From: Trichopria drosophilae
Taxonomy: Eukaryota; Arthropoda; Insecta; Hymenoptera; Diapriidae
Direction: 5' to 3'
DNA: 64,000 nt
Assembly (NCBI GenBank): GCA_030407085.1
Contig: CM059584.1
Location: 123,542,501 to 123,606,500, forward strand
Shown: piece by piece, positions 1-9,240 of the stretch
How positions within the stretch are numbered: position 1 is the stretch's first letter
How the letters are laid out: each line of letters opens with the position of its first letter
The notes under the pieces: generated by a model
What the model was told of the DNA's origin: nothing
Seen by the model: only the letters and a program-made list of their open reading frames with translations
Databases searched by the model: none
Program-made: the position numbers and the translations under genes

Positions 1-140
1 AAATTATAGTAAAAGGGTATTTGTTGCTGGCATCAATTTTGTTCATTAATGTACCATCCTGGATCGTATTCTTTAGCAGTAACTCCAACACGAATAACTT
101 GTTATTTTATCAGCCGAACTTGACCATACCTCAATAGGAG
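1..140. repeat. Dispersed repeat, copy 1 (TTATCAGCCGAAC family)
   Basis: Bases about 96-140 carry TAACTTGTTATTTTATCAGC followed by CGAACTTGACCATACCTC. Close direct copies occur near 3702-3745 and 3868-3910. The phrase GGTATTTGTTGCTG near 17-30 recurs near 3965-3978. The family is unknown to me. The three copies on either side of the retroelement-like segment suggest a shared repeat family rather than unique sequence. Confidence 0.6.
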
Positions 141-179
141 TATTTATTTCTGCGCTTAAAATAGGAACAGAAAGTTTGG

Positions 180-367
180 TGCAGCCGTTTCGGCAACAGG
201 ACAATTCGGCTCCGGTGTTTTGGCCCCAGATGTTGTGGGGCACCTGCTTTTTTAAAAGTAGCTAGAGGGTTGTCCATAAATGAACCATGTAACGTATTTT
301 CACGTCTTTCTTGGTCCTTACTTCCCTCTACGTAATACCATGTAGATGTTACGACCTGATTTAACAT
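180..367 (-). repeat. Retroelement-like fragment with short open frame
   Basis: A 78-codon minus-strand frame (131-367) includes APQHLGPKHRSRIVLLPKRL. The underlying DNA phrase ACATCTGGGGCCAAAAC (minus strand) has a diverged relative on the plus strand near 3547-3565, so the sequence is repetitive. It may be the end of a retroelement. No diagnostic domain is visible. Confidence 0.35.
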
Positions 368-534
368 ACTTACTCGAAGTATGTTGTGCCCAGAATCGTG
401 AAAGGGCGTTCAACCACACAGGTTGATTCGGGTTGGCGAATGGAGGCGGCCTGCTTCAAAAGAAAAGAATGGAAGGAAAAATAAAGATAGCTCTTTTACC
501 AGAAAAATAAGTGATTTTTATTGTGCTCTTTTTT

Positions 535-834
535 TTATTTAATACAATTTCTGTTTAAAGTGGGTGGATTTGTGGGTGCAAAGAGTTCGTGAGGAGGCGG
601 AAGAGGTTCGAGAGGAAGGGGAGGAATAAAAGTGATCGGGGAGTCAGAGCGGGTGAGTGAATGTTCTTGAATAGTGGAAGGGAGAGGTTCGACTGGAGGA
701 GGTTGTAGTGGAGGTTTCTGAGGGAATTGAGGGTCGGGGAACGAACTAAGGTTCGTCCCTTTTTCCCTGGCGGCTCGCTCGCGGAGGCGTCGCTGACGAC
801 GGAAGTAGGCCCTATCTTTTTTCAATACCGGCAC
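535..834 (-). CDS. Unrecognised basic and proline-rich small ORF, probably from a mobile element
   Basis: I do not recognise this 99-codon frame. It starts with a strongly basic stretch (KKDRAYFRRQRRLRERAARE, about residues 5-24) and then becomes proline-rich (about residues 33-93, with PPLQPPPVEPLP and PPLPLEPLPPP). It has no signal peptide or membrane segment. A basic head with a proline-rich tail can occur in gag-like nucleic-acid-binding proteins, and the ORF lies downstream, on the same strand, of a retroelement-type promoter at 1885-1895. It may also be a chance frame in a GC-richer patch. I infer a mobile-element origin with low certainty. Confidence 0.3.
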   Translation of the reverse strand: MPVLKKDRAYFRRQRRLRERAAREKGTNLSSFPDPQFPQKPPLQPPPVEPLPSTIQEHSLTRSDSPITFIPPLPLEPLPPPHELFAPTNPPTLNRNCIK

Positions 835-1446
835 TAAAAAAACAAACAGAGGACGAGAATTAATGTATGTAATTGGTGATTTCTATGAGGAATTAGTAGG
901 ACAAAGAAGTAGGATGGATATATATATATATAAATATGTGTGTGCGTTTAAGAATTTAGTTATAAGAAATAGAACCAAAAATATAAATAATAAATTTGAA
1001 TTAAAAAAAAAAATAACGCGGAGGTCACTACAGTCCCTACTGACTCTCGTGGTTGCATCCGGTCACCCAAAGGGCTCCAGTTAAACGCACTAGAGTCGCT
1101 AATAAACAAAAAGAATCCCTAAGGTGTCGGCTTCTTTATTTATGTATTCAAAAAAAGTGGTGCTCAAAAAAATTGCCAAGAAGTCCGACACATTCGTCTC
1201 ATAAAAATAAAAAAATATAAAATAAATTTAATGCCTGAAGCATTGCATTTTTATCGGCTCATATCGGGCATGAAAAGAGGGAGTGGAAAAGAAAAGGGTG
1301 GTTAGAGGGTTTATTATTTTAGTGTATATAAAAAAAAATTTATACTTACTAGTAATTAGATGTCGGACTCGAGTTGAAATCCTCCGAGATTTATTTCGCG
1401 TGGAACTCGGCTCCTTAGGAAGTTTGGTAGGAAGAGGAAACAAAAA

Positions 1447-1547
1447 CGGTCGCCTGGACCTGTTTTCGAGAGAAAGTGGGTTGATATTCGGTCACCTGGA
1501 CCTGAATATTCCCTTTTTGGGGGTGAGGATACGGTCACCTGGACCTG
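1447..1547. repeat. Three spaced copies of a 16-bp unit with inverted symmetry
   Basis: Copies at 1447-1462, 1489-1504 and 1532-1547 read CGGTCACCTGGACCTG on the plus strand; the first has one change, CGCC for CACC. They are spaced 42 and 43 bases start to start, about four helical turns. Each unit holds GGTC....GACC symmetry and a CACCTG E-box core. Confidence 0.85.
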
Positions 1548-1884
1548 TAATAAAAAGGGAGTTAGGAAGAGCCAAGTCCGGTTGCGAGGCGAACTCCGGT
1601 TGACAGTGCTGGTGGGCCGTGTTCCGGTCCAGCCAAATGGACTCGACCTGGTTGGTGCTGTAGAGGGTCCACGTGGAAGACCCGAGGTGACGATGCAAGA
1701 CCGTTGGAAACTGCCGATATGGGAACGGCAGCAGAGACCTCGATGATTCACGGAAGCCCAACCAAAATTTGAAGAGCTGGTCCAAAAAGACGATACCAAA
1801 ATCTGGGTCGAAGCCGAAGCCGAAGTCTCCGCAGAAGTCGAGTAGTAGAGTTAGAGAAGAGTAGAGAGATTCGTTGGAAAGTCG

Positions 1885-1895
1885 CCCTTTTTATA
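1885..1895 (-). promoter_or_regulatory. TATA box of a probable LTR promoter
   Basis: The minus strand reads AATATAAAAAGGGCGAC, a strong TATA-box arrangement of the kind found in LTR retroelements. The GC-rich leader-like sequence of 1360-1850 follows on the same strand. Confidence 0.5.
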
Positions 1896-1999
1896 TTGGT
1901 TCTCCCCTCCAGGAAAATTCGTGGGTCGGACCAGGCGTGGGAACATTAAGTTTGGTGGGAAAATTTGTACCATTTTTTTTGTAATTATAAAAAACTGTT

Positions 2000-3500
2000 T
2001 TTGTGTTGTTTATAACAATAAATTTTTAACAAACTATTTGTTTACAAAGTTAAAGTAGTTTTTACAAACATGAACGAAAGTTCTAGCATAATTAGAACTA
2101 AAGTAACAAAAAAATTATTAATTTTTGAATTAATTATTTGTTCAAACTTTCAATATTTTGTAAAAGAAATGTTTTTGTTATAAAAGGAATTTTGTAATGT
2201 TGGTATTTGAGTTCGCCTTTAATTTTTTTATTAATTATATGTCAGTTATTTATTGCTAGAATTATTCGTTCGTTGTTTGTATCAACTTTACAATTTTGTG
2301 TACTTGGTTGTGTAGAATTGATTTGAGTATTATATATATATTATACATTGTATTATTTAAAATAATGATTGTGTACAATTGTTATAAAAAAAAAAAATAT
2401 TATTAAGATATTGTTTTTCATTTACATTTTCGTGTACATATTTTAATTTTGATAAATGGTATTACTAAATAATGGTTTGGTTTTTACGCTTATTTATTAA
2501 CATTTCAATTACGCAATGATATTAATGTTGTAATTTGTATTTATTGACTTTAATTGATTTCTCTATTTATTCACTCATTATGTTTTTTTTTTATATTTAA
2601 AATGATTTAATTTAATGATATTTTTGTTTTAGAAAATATTGTTACATTTTGAAATAATAATTAATATTGTTGCGTAATTCTAAATGTTCTAATTTATCGA
2701 GGACAACAACTAAAAATAGGAAAAGAAGGTCATTCTCTTTTCCTTGAGAAAGTGTTTTCTCGAATTTCCTCTTTTTTAAGTTTATGACTTTTGGGTGTCA
2801 GTGCGTGTACGGCTTGAGAATGCCTTTTTTTAGACTTTTATATTTTAACATAGAAAAGTTTTCGTGTGTGGAAAAAATTATTGATATTGAAATAGGAATT
2901 TGTTTTTATTAAAATATATTAAAGAAAAATTTAACAAACAAATTGATGAAATTTTGTATATTTTACTTAATTTTAATTTTTGTTGATAATATAGGAATCT
3001 TACTTATTTGTGGGCAGAGAAAGACCTGTTCTTTTCCGATCTTTAAGTTTTTATGGTGGCGTCGTTTTACCTAGAGAGGAGGTCGATTTTATACGGTTTC
3101 GGTTATCTTTTGAGGCCGGTATGGTAGGTTTTACAAATCATGAAAATACATTGTAGTTCGGTTAGTGTGTTGTATATCGGCGCTGTTACTAAATTCCCAT
3201 ATATTCGGGGATTCCCAAAAATGTATTTGGTCGCAATATCCTAGTTACGTGAGACGTAACATAGACATTAGCCTGACCTCCCCCCCTCTCTGTCGAATGT
3301 TACGAAACAATTGAAATATCTGAATAAAGCAGATGTGAGATTTCATATTTATGGTGACCTCGTCAGAATTTCCCTGGATAAAATTTCCCTGTGCAGTAAT
3401 AGTCTTTTAGGCATTAGGGGTAGGCGGAGTTTAAACTGGTTAGGTTAGTTAATTTTTGGCCATGCATATGCTCTTAGGCATTATTCAAATGATTCTCGCT
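2000..3500. other. Very AT-rich, T-skewed stretch, probably decayed retroelement sequence
   Basis: No gene is recognised. The plus strand is rich in T, so the minus strand is rich in A, as is common in retroelement sense strands. All long frames are broken. A short perfect inverted pair GTTACG...CGTAAC lies near 3244-3260. Confidence 0.35.
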
Positions 3501-3559
3501 ATAAAAACTAGGGACAAATAGTCTGGGACCAAAACTGTGTAGCCCAAACATCTGGGGTC

Positions 3560-4000
3560 AAAACGGCTTTGCCAAAACCTCCTGTACCTCCTAAAACATG
3601 TAGGAATTGAGCAAGAAATGCTAGCTTTTTGTTATTCACATTTTTTGTCACGTTTCAACAACAAGTTTCACTACCTTCTTATACGCTGATTAAAAATAGG
3701 TAACTTTTAATCTTATCAGCCGAATCAGCACATACCTTCATAGAATTATTTATTTTCTTAAAACATATGCGGAATGAGTAACAATTTTTATTTTTTGTTA
3801 TAGCCTACAATTTGTTATGTTTCTGCACCCATGTATAACGCCTTGTTTTACAGTAATTTAAAAACTAATAACTTTTTATTTTATCAGCTGAACCAGACCG
3901 GACCTCCATAGGTTCTTTTATTTATAACCCTACAATTCGTACGGAATCAGCAACAAATGTCGGGTATTTGTTGCTGTCTTCTGCTTAGGTAATTGTAAAC
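3560..4000. repeat. Dispersed repeat copies 2 and 3 (TTATCAGCCGAAC family)
   Basis: Two consecutive direct copies of the motif seen at 96-140 lie near 3702-3745 and 3868-3910. Each holds a TATCAGC(C/T)GAA core and ATACCT or GACCTCCATAG just after. They are followed by AACAAATGTCGGGTATTTG (near 3953-3971), which resembles bases 12-28. Confidence 0.6.
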
Positions 4001-4514
4001 TGGCACGGGACCAATGGATTCACTGAACTTAAAAATGGTACAATTTGTTATTTTTGCAGCAACACTGAACACTATACATGTGCTGTGTATTATATCTTAA
4101 CATTTGAGTAATAATTGAGCAACAATTAGTTGCGCTGTAATTTTGTTGATAGTATTATGCTATGTTCGGCTGACGATTATACAAGATAGCTCCACCTACT
4201 TATTTTCAAAAAAATATCGGAACCAGTATTGAGGATACATCGTAGATGCCCTGTGAGCCACAAATAATCAATAATTAGTTGTATACTCGTTTTTTTCGGT
4301 TACCGTACGAAATCCCCAACCACAAAATCCCTAACCTCTAAAACTCCCGAATTCAAAATCCCCTTCTTCCTCCAAATGACCCTTCAAATAATCTACTTTT
4401 ATTACAACAAGCTACCTGAATCCGTGGTGAAAGTATAAAGGTGTAGCATTCCAAGTTGCACGATTTCGGCCAATGAGTATCCCACCAAAGATCAACCAAA
4501 GTGGTGTTAAGAAA

Positions 4515-4645
4515 AAGATTTTACTACCCCAAAGCATAGAAAACCTTCCCCTATATCGAGACGTTTAATTATAATTATTGAAACAGTGAAATCAATTTGG
4601 CGATAGTAGGAAAAGCTTTTCTATGCTATGGGATAGTGAAATCTT
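4515..4645. repeat. Imperfect hairpin
   Basis: AAGATTTTACTACCCCAAAG at 4515 pairs with the complement of CTATGGGATAGTGAAATCTT ending at 4645. Further pairing runs inward through AGCATAGAAAA on both sides. Confidence 0.75.
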
Positions 4646-4648
4646 CCA

Positions 4649-4696
4649 CCTAACCAAACTAACCTAACCCAACCTAACCTAACCCAACCTAACCTA
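4649..4696. repeat. Degenerate CCTAA/CCCAA tract (telomere-repeat-like)
   Basis: The sequence alternates CTAACC, TAACCC and CAACCTAAC. This is close to, but not a clean run of, the insect telomeric repeat (TTAGG on the other strand). Its place inside a repeat element argues against a true chromosome end. Confidence 0.6.
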
Positions 4697-4969
4697 CAAC
4701 AAATCGGAAATTCTTCAATACTTAAGAAGAATTGCACATAATTTATTCCTCTGAATGTTTATAACATATCATAATTCTATTTGCAGAATAAATAATATTA
4801 AATTTAATACAGCCTCAATTATAAATTTAGAGTTTTTTGTGAGAAAGGATTTTGTAGTCGGGGTTATACGAGTAGGGGATTTTGACTTCGGGGACTATTC
4901 TACTTGGCGATTTTGTCGCGGTGATTTTGTCACGGGGATTTTGTCGTCGGGGATTTCGAGCGGATATCT

Positions 4970-6600
4970 TTTTTCGGTAGTAAGTTTATTTTCCATTTTT
5001 TGACGAAGTTAGTCGAACTTGTTATTAAAATAAAAAGAGAGCAACGAATATTGGAGTAGAGTAACTTTTGAGCAACAATTGTACCACGAATGTTGACAAC
5101 GATTTCGTTCTTTTCGGACACAATTCCTTGGCTAAATGATAAGGACAAATATTAATTTAAAAAAAAAATGCAAACTCTCACGTATGCGTATGCAACAGTT
5201 CGCTTTTTAGTGGTAAATGCTTTCAAATGGATGACTTGACATTGCTAATAACAGAAAGCAGCGTCGAATATTGGATAATTTTAATAATCTTGAGTAGTAA
5301 AAACGTGCAATAAAGCTTATAATGATTTACGAATTCAATTTGATATAAATGAAAGTAGAAATGGATTAAATTGCATGGGAAATATTGAATAAGATATGCT
5401 TAATACTAAAATAAATTTAAAATATATGTTATTTTTCAAATCTATCCAAAAATAATTCAGAGAAATATTGTTTAATTTTAGCTAACTGGTAGAAATTTTC
5501 TATTTCTTTCATGAGAGATAAATGTATTATACATTTAAATTAAATATTATACATTTAAAAAGTCATACGCCAAATTCAAAATATGTAATTTTTGCTCGTG
5601 GAGCTAATGTCGCAATCCACACAGGAAACCTCGGAATTATTAGTACATTTATTTGTACAACAATAGTTACGGCTTGCCTCTTTAATGAATATTTGTCGTC
5701 TGTCATTAATTAAAACATTTCACTGATATAAAAACATTCGGTACATACGTATTAAGCAGTTTCTAAACCACTCTTGGATATATATTCAATTCTATTATTA
5801 AATCGTACAACACTAAAATAGTATGATATCAAGTACAGTTTTTTAAATCTTGCTCGCAACGTGGTCATAATGATATGATCAAGATAATGTCTTAAAATGT
5901 AGTTTTTTTTTCATGCGCGGATTGCTGATCTATAAAAACCGTATCATACGACTATGCACATTATCGCGTTCGAATAGTTTCAAATGCTTAGATCATATCT
6001 TGTAATATTAGACTTTTTCACCAGAACAGCATGCCAGATATATAACAAAATGATGAAATAAGAACATATTTTTTTTCTGCAGTTGATAGAGTATTAAATG
6101 TAATTTGAGATGATATTTATAGTCTTTTCTTAGTAAAAGAAAAAATTGGATGTTACCCTACTCAAACATATGACAAAGTCGGTACTTTTAGGTTAAGTTA
6201 TCTAGGAATCCGGATATTTCGGAGAACTAGAATCTAGTATTTGGGTCATAGAAACTTTAATCAATATTTCTTGCAACCAAGAGCCGATAAAAAAGTTTAC
6301 TGCAGCGATCTAAAATGGATATGGATCAAATTTCTTCCTCGAAGCGATAATATCATATTAACCATAGCAATATATTGCAATTACTGCAATGAAAAAAAAA
6401 TGAAATATCATCTTTTATTTTTTCTCCTGAAAGCTTTTCAATATTTTCGTAAAAATTAGTCTCGAAATATATCGATTAAAAACATCACGTTTCTTGATCA
6501 TTCTTGCACTAATTTAAGATTCTTTTCCATGTGTGTTTCTTTCTGTTGCATTTTTATTTTAAATGGAAAAAAAGAAACGACATAAAGTGAGATTGATTCG
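4970..6600. other. AT-rich non-coding sequence, nothing recognised
   Basis: Only short frames that look accidental occur here. It lies upstream of the receptor exon and is presumably intronic. Confidence 0.5.
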
Positions 6601-7101
6601 GTAAAATCACTTCGGAGCACTCACCATCGGAATTAGGAAAGTAAAAAAATCCATGCAAACCAATCGCTATTTCCTGGAAGCGGAGACTCAGCGCAGGTCA
6701 GATAAAAGTGCTTTTCCCTTCGGACGGCTGCAATCCATAAACGGAAAATCAGTAAAAAATCGTTTTCAACCGTTCCGTACTCAATGTACGCGAAATAAAA
6801 TATGCTCCAACTATGCATAAAGTATTCGCTCGTACTTTAGCGGCCGTCGCCGTTCGGGGAGAAAGAGCACTTTGAAGTTTCGCGATGCAATCCAGCACCG
6901 CCAATTTTCCCTTCCAACGCTCAGTAGTTGGCCCGCATCCGCACCCGGCCAGGGCTTAAGTGTCTGGCCGTTTTTTCGCGGTCGCCGTTCGCAGACAGCG
7001 TGAAATGCACGCCCGAAAAATTTAGCGAGCAGCCGCGCGTGCCAGAAATGGCGGAGACCTCGTTAAAACGGAAAGTTTACTATGTATGCGTAATTTCCCA
7101 G
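6600..7101. other. GC-richer flank upstream of the receptor exon
   Basis: This block is much richer in G, C and CpG than the surrounding sequence and runs directly into the exon acceptor. Short open frames on both strands (6633-6818 minus, 6928-7158 plus) overlap it but do not look like known proteins. It could be intronic regulatory sequence or an unrecognised 5' exon or leader of the receptor gene. A GTGAGTG donor-like string lies on the minus strand near 6615-6625, but no exon could be built from it. Confidence 0.4.
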
Positions 7102-7257
7102 GTGGACTATTTCATCCGACGGACGACAAGCAGGAGGTCGCTTTTCGCTATGCGGTAGAAAAGATCAACTCCGATAGGGACGTTCTACCCAAGAGCCGGC
7201 TGACCGCCCAGATTGAGCAGATATCACCCCAGGATAGCTTCCACGCTTCCAAGAGAG
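7102..7257 (+). CDS. Internal exon of a kainate-type ionotropic glutamate receptor (amino-terminal domain start)
   Basis: The exon reads GLFHPTDDKQEVAFRYAVEK and continues for 51 complete codons to SFHASKR. I recognise this as the beginning of the mature amino-terminal domain of insect kainate-type glutamate receptors (GRIK2-like; relatives of Drosophila Grik/KaiR1D). These are ligand-gated cation channels at synapses and neuromuscular junctions. The acceptor is TTTCCCAG ending at 7101 and the donor is GTAAGT starting at 7258. The exon is 156 bases, starts with the last two bases of a split glycine codon and ends with the first base of the next codon, so it is phase 1 at both ends. In the family the next residues are a Val-Cys pair, and the single G left at the end fits a valine codon. 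The signal-peptide exon upstream and all later exons (rest of the amino-terminal domain, S1/S2 ligand-binding lobes, membrane segments) were not found in the window. The frame stays open a few codons into both introns, which I do not regard as coding. Confidence 0.92.
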
Positions 7258-7459
7258 GTAAGTTTGGATCATAATCATGTTTAAACATTGGATAAATATT
7301 TCGTGTTTTATTGATATCCTTATGTACTTATTTGTTATTCGTAAAATCAAACAAGACAACACAAACAAGATATATATTTTATTAGTGTCGTATCTTATTA
7401 ACGATATCGCTGAGATAAAACTTCCGGAACTTAAAAATTTCGTTTGATTATCGCGATAG

Positions 7460-7540
7460 TTACGAGCAGTAATGTAAGTAGTAACAGTTTGAGCAGTATT
7501 TTTTTTTTGCAGTAGGTGTAGACTATTACTACTTAAAGAA
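7460..7540. repeat. Short palindromic segment related to the centre of the next element
   Basis: GTAAGTAGTAACAGTTTG is followed, about 40 bases on, by TAGACTATTACTACTTA, its imperfect complement. The same centre occurs at 53245-53320 and, diverged, inside 7541-7954. Confidence 0.6.
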
Positions 7541-7954
7541 GGATGCCCACAAGTATAGCTGTTTTCTGCCCTGGAGAAGAATCTTCGAAACTGATAAATT
7601 CGATTAGAGTATAATGAGAACTAACACCTAATGGCAAATTCGAATGTTTTATCATGTTAGAAAGTTTAAAAAATCGTTGTTAAAGTTGCGGATTTTACAT
7701 AGAAAAATGAAGGAATCTAAGTAGTAAGAGTCCGTATGTACAACGAACAACATAGAGTGTAGTCTGTTACTACTTATATTACTGTATTCTATGAATAATC
7801 CGTGACTTTAACAACGATTTTGTACACTCTCTCACATGATAAAACAATCGAATTTGCAATCAGGTGTTAGTTCTCATTATTACTCTAACCGAATTTAAGA
7901 GTTTCGAAGGTTCCATCTTCAGGGTAGGAAATGCCTATACTCATGGGCTTCCCC
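7541..7954. mobile_element. Foldback element A (imperfect palindrome)
   Basis: The two halves are complementary along most of about 200 bases each. GGATGCCCAC at 7541 pairs with GTGGGCTTCC-like sequence ending near 7954. AATGAGAACTAACACC pairs with GGTGTTAGTTCTCATT, and AATCGTTGTTAAAGT with ACTTTAACAACGATT. The centre is near 7748. A sibling lies at 53130-53460. No protein is encoded. Confidence 0.85.
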
Positions 7955-8990
7955 TTTTTACCTATTCCAATACGTAACCTCCAACATAAACATCGATTTT
8001 TCAAAATTTGTAAAACAATAGAATTTATTATTAAGTGTTATTACTCTTGCTACCCTAACGTAGATTATCAGTTAGGAGGTTGACGTTGACTGTGGGAATC
8101 ACACAATTATCATTCTTATGTTGGTCACATTTCAGAAAGAAATTTTAAGTTAGGAATAATATCGTATTGTAGTAGAGAAGACCGAATATGCAGCGGAGTT
8201 CGTATATTACTCGTAACTTTTTTTCGAAAAACAGAGGAGGGTAGCATGGGCAATTTTCGATATAAAGAGTTTTTGACTAATTAATTACTAAAAATCAAAA
8301 AATTAACATAATCTGAAAATCATTGAAATTGTAATCGTTCGGCGTTTATTAGAAACTTATAATGAGACTCTGAATATTGGCAAATATTCTGTAACGATAG
8401 GAAGATAAACAAGTCATAAAATATAAGTTTTGCACAACCGGAGTTACAGCTTCTCGCTTACATATTTACTTTGTAACTTAGGGAAAGTGCTGAGTTCGTC
8501 TGACCACATGGTGGCCTTGACTACTTAAATTTTATACTCCATCAGTAGACCCACAAAATTTTCAGACCATGGGATTTTTGTTAGTTGGGTAGGAGGTGGT
8601 GGTCGATCAGATTTTATTATTTACATTTAGATAAGCAAAACAGAAATCTCATATTTGTACCTAAGCTACATGACGATGTGCTTTACCGTATACTAAAGCC
8701 ATATTGGTATCACGAAGTAGTATAAGTTAAACAGTTAGAACGTATTGAAAAATTTTTGTTTAACTGCACGAATAATATTCATGGGCTCATTTTGAAAATA
8801 AAACTGTTTGATTCCGTGGCATGATTAGTGTCAATGCAGAGATTTCAATTTTTCAAATTCAGAGGCATTACGATTGCTTTTCGCCCGGATAAAATTCTTG
8901 AGACGTAACGGATCCTGTTCCATTTTTTACACGGTAGTGAGATGTCTTTATAATATTGTATGATTACCAGTTGAATTTTACAGAATAAGG
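7955..8990. other. AT-rich non-coding sequence
   Basis: No coding frame or clear repeat structure was recognised. Confidence 0.45.
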
Positions 8991-9240
8991 TTCGATAACA
9001 TAGAGTGAAACTGTATGGAACAGAGAAAGTACCGATGTCCAATAAAATTTATTGGCCGCGGAACAAAGTTTCCAAAATCAACACTATGGCCAACAACCGT
9101 AAAACAACCGAAAAGCCAAAATTTCGATATAGCATGGCTGCGGAGCGATTTTCTTCACTTTGTCTTCGCAAATTTGGCAAAAAGAAATCAAATTAAAATA
9201 CCTTGGACTCAAGAAATATCAAAATTTTAGCCTTTCTGGG
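8990..9240. other. Slightly GC-richer block with two overlapping short frames
   Basis: Frames at 9005-9196 and 9015-9230 overlap in different phases. Neither resembles a protein I know, so I do not call a gene. It could be a decayed transposon piece or an intronic element. Confidence 0.3.

Larger units (their letters stand above)
1200..2000 (-). mobile_element. Candidate LTR/leader region of a retroelement
   Basis: On the minus strand a TATA box (1885-1895) is followed by a GC-rich, open-frame-containing but not recognisably coding leader (about 1360-1850) with three copies of the unit CAGGTCCAGGTGACCG. A 14-base string at 1643-1656 (TCGACCTGGTTGGT) also occurs in the second LTR-like block at 18822-18835. 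LTR ends, primer-binding site and gag/pol were not found, so the class is uncertain. Confidence 0.4.
4309..4968. mobile_element. Candidate non-autonomous element with inverted GGGGATTTTG subterminal repeats
   Basis: The right flank (about 4847-4968) has several imperfect tandem units of GGGGATTTTGTCGTC type. The left flank (about 4309-4372) has the complementary forms (AAATCCCC, CAAAATCCCC). Between them lie a hairpin of about 45-bp arms (4515-4645) and a TTAGG-like tract. No coding sequence is seen. Confidence 0.5.

Noticed and set aside
1356..1799. 147-codon minus-strand frame as a protein gene
   Set aside because: It overlaps another frame in a different phase and a plus-strand frame. The repeated GPGDR residues simply translate the 16-bp DNA repeats, so a structured leader is more likely.
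4649..4696. True telomere or interstitial telomere scar
   Set aside because: Units are mixed (CCTAA, CCCAA, CCAA) and short, and they sit inside a repeat element.
6615..6818. Minus-strand exon ending at a GTGAGTG donor
   Set aside because: The open frame stops before the donor and has no recognisable protein.
6928..7158. Frame upstream of the exon as the receptor's signal-peptide exon
   Set aside because: It is in a different frame from the receptor reading and lacks a hydrophobic signal core.
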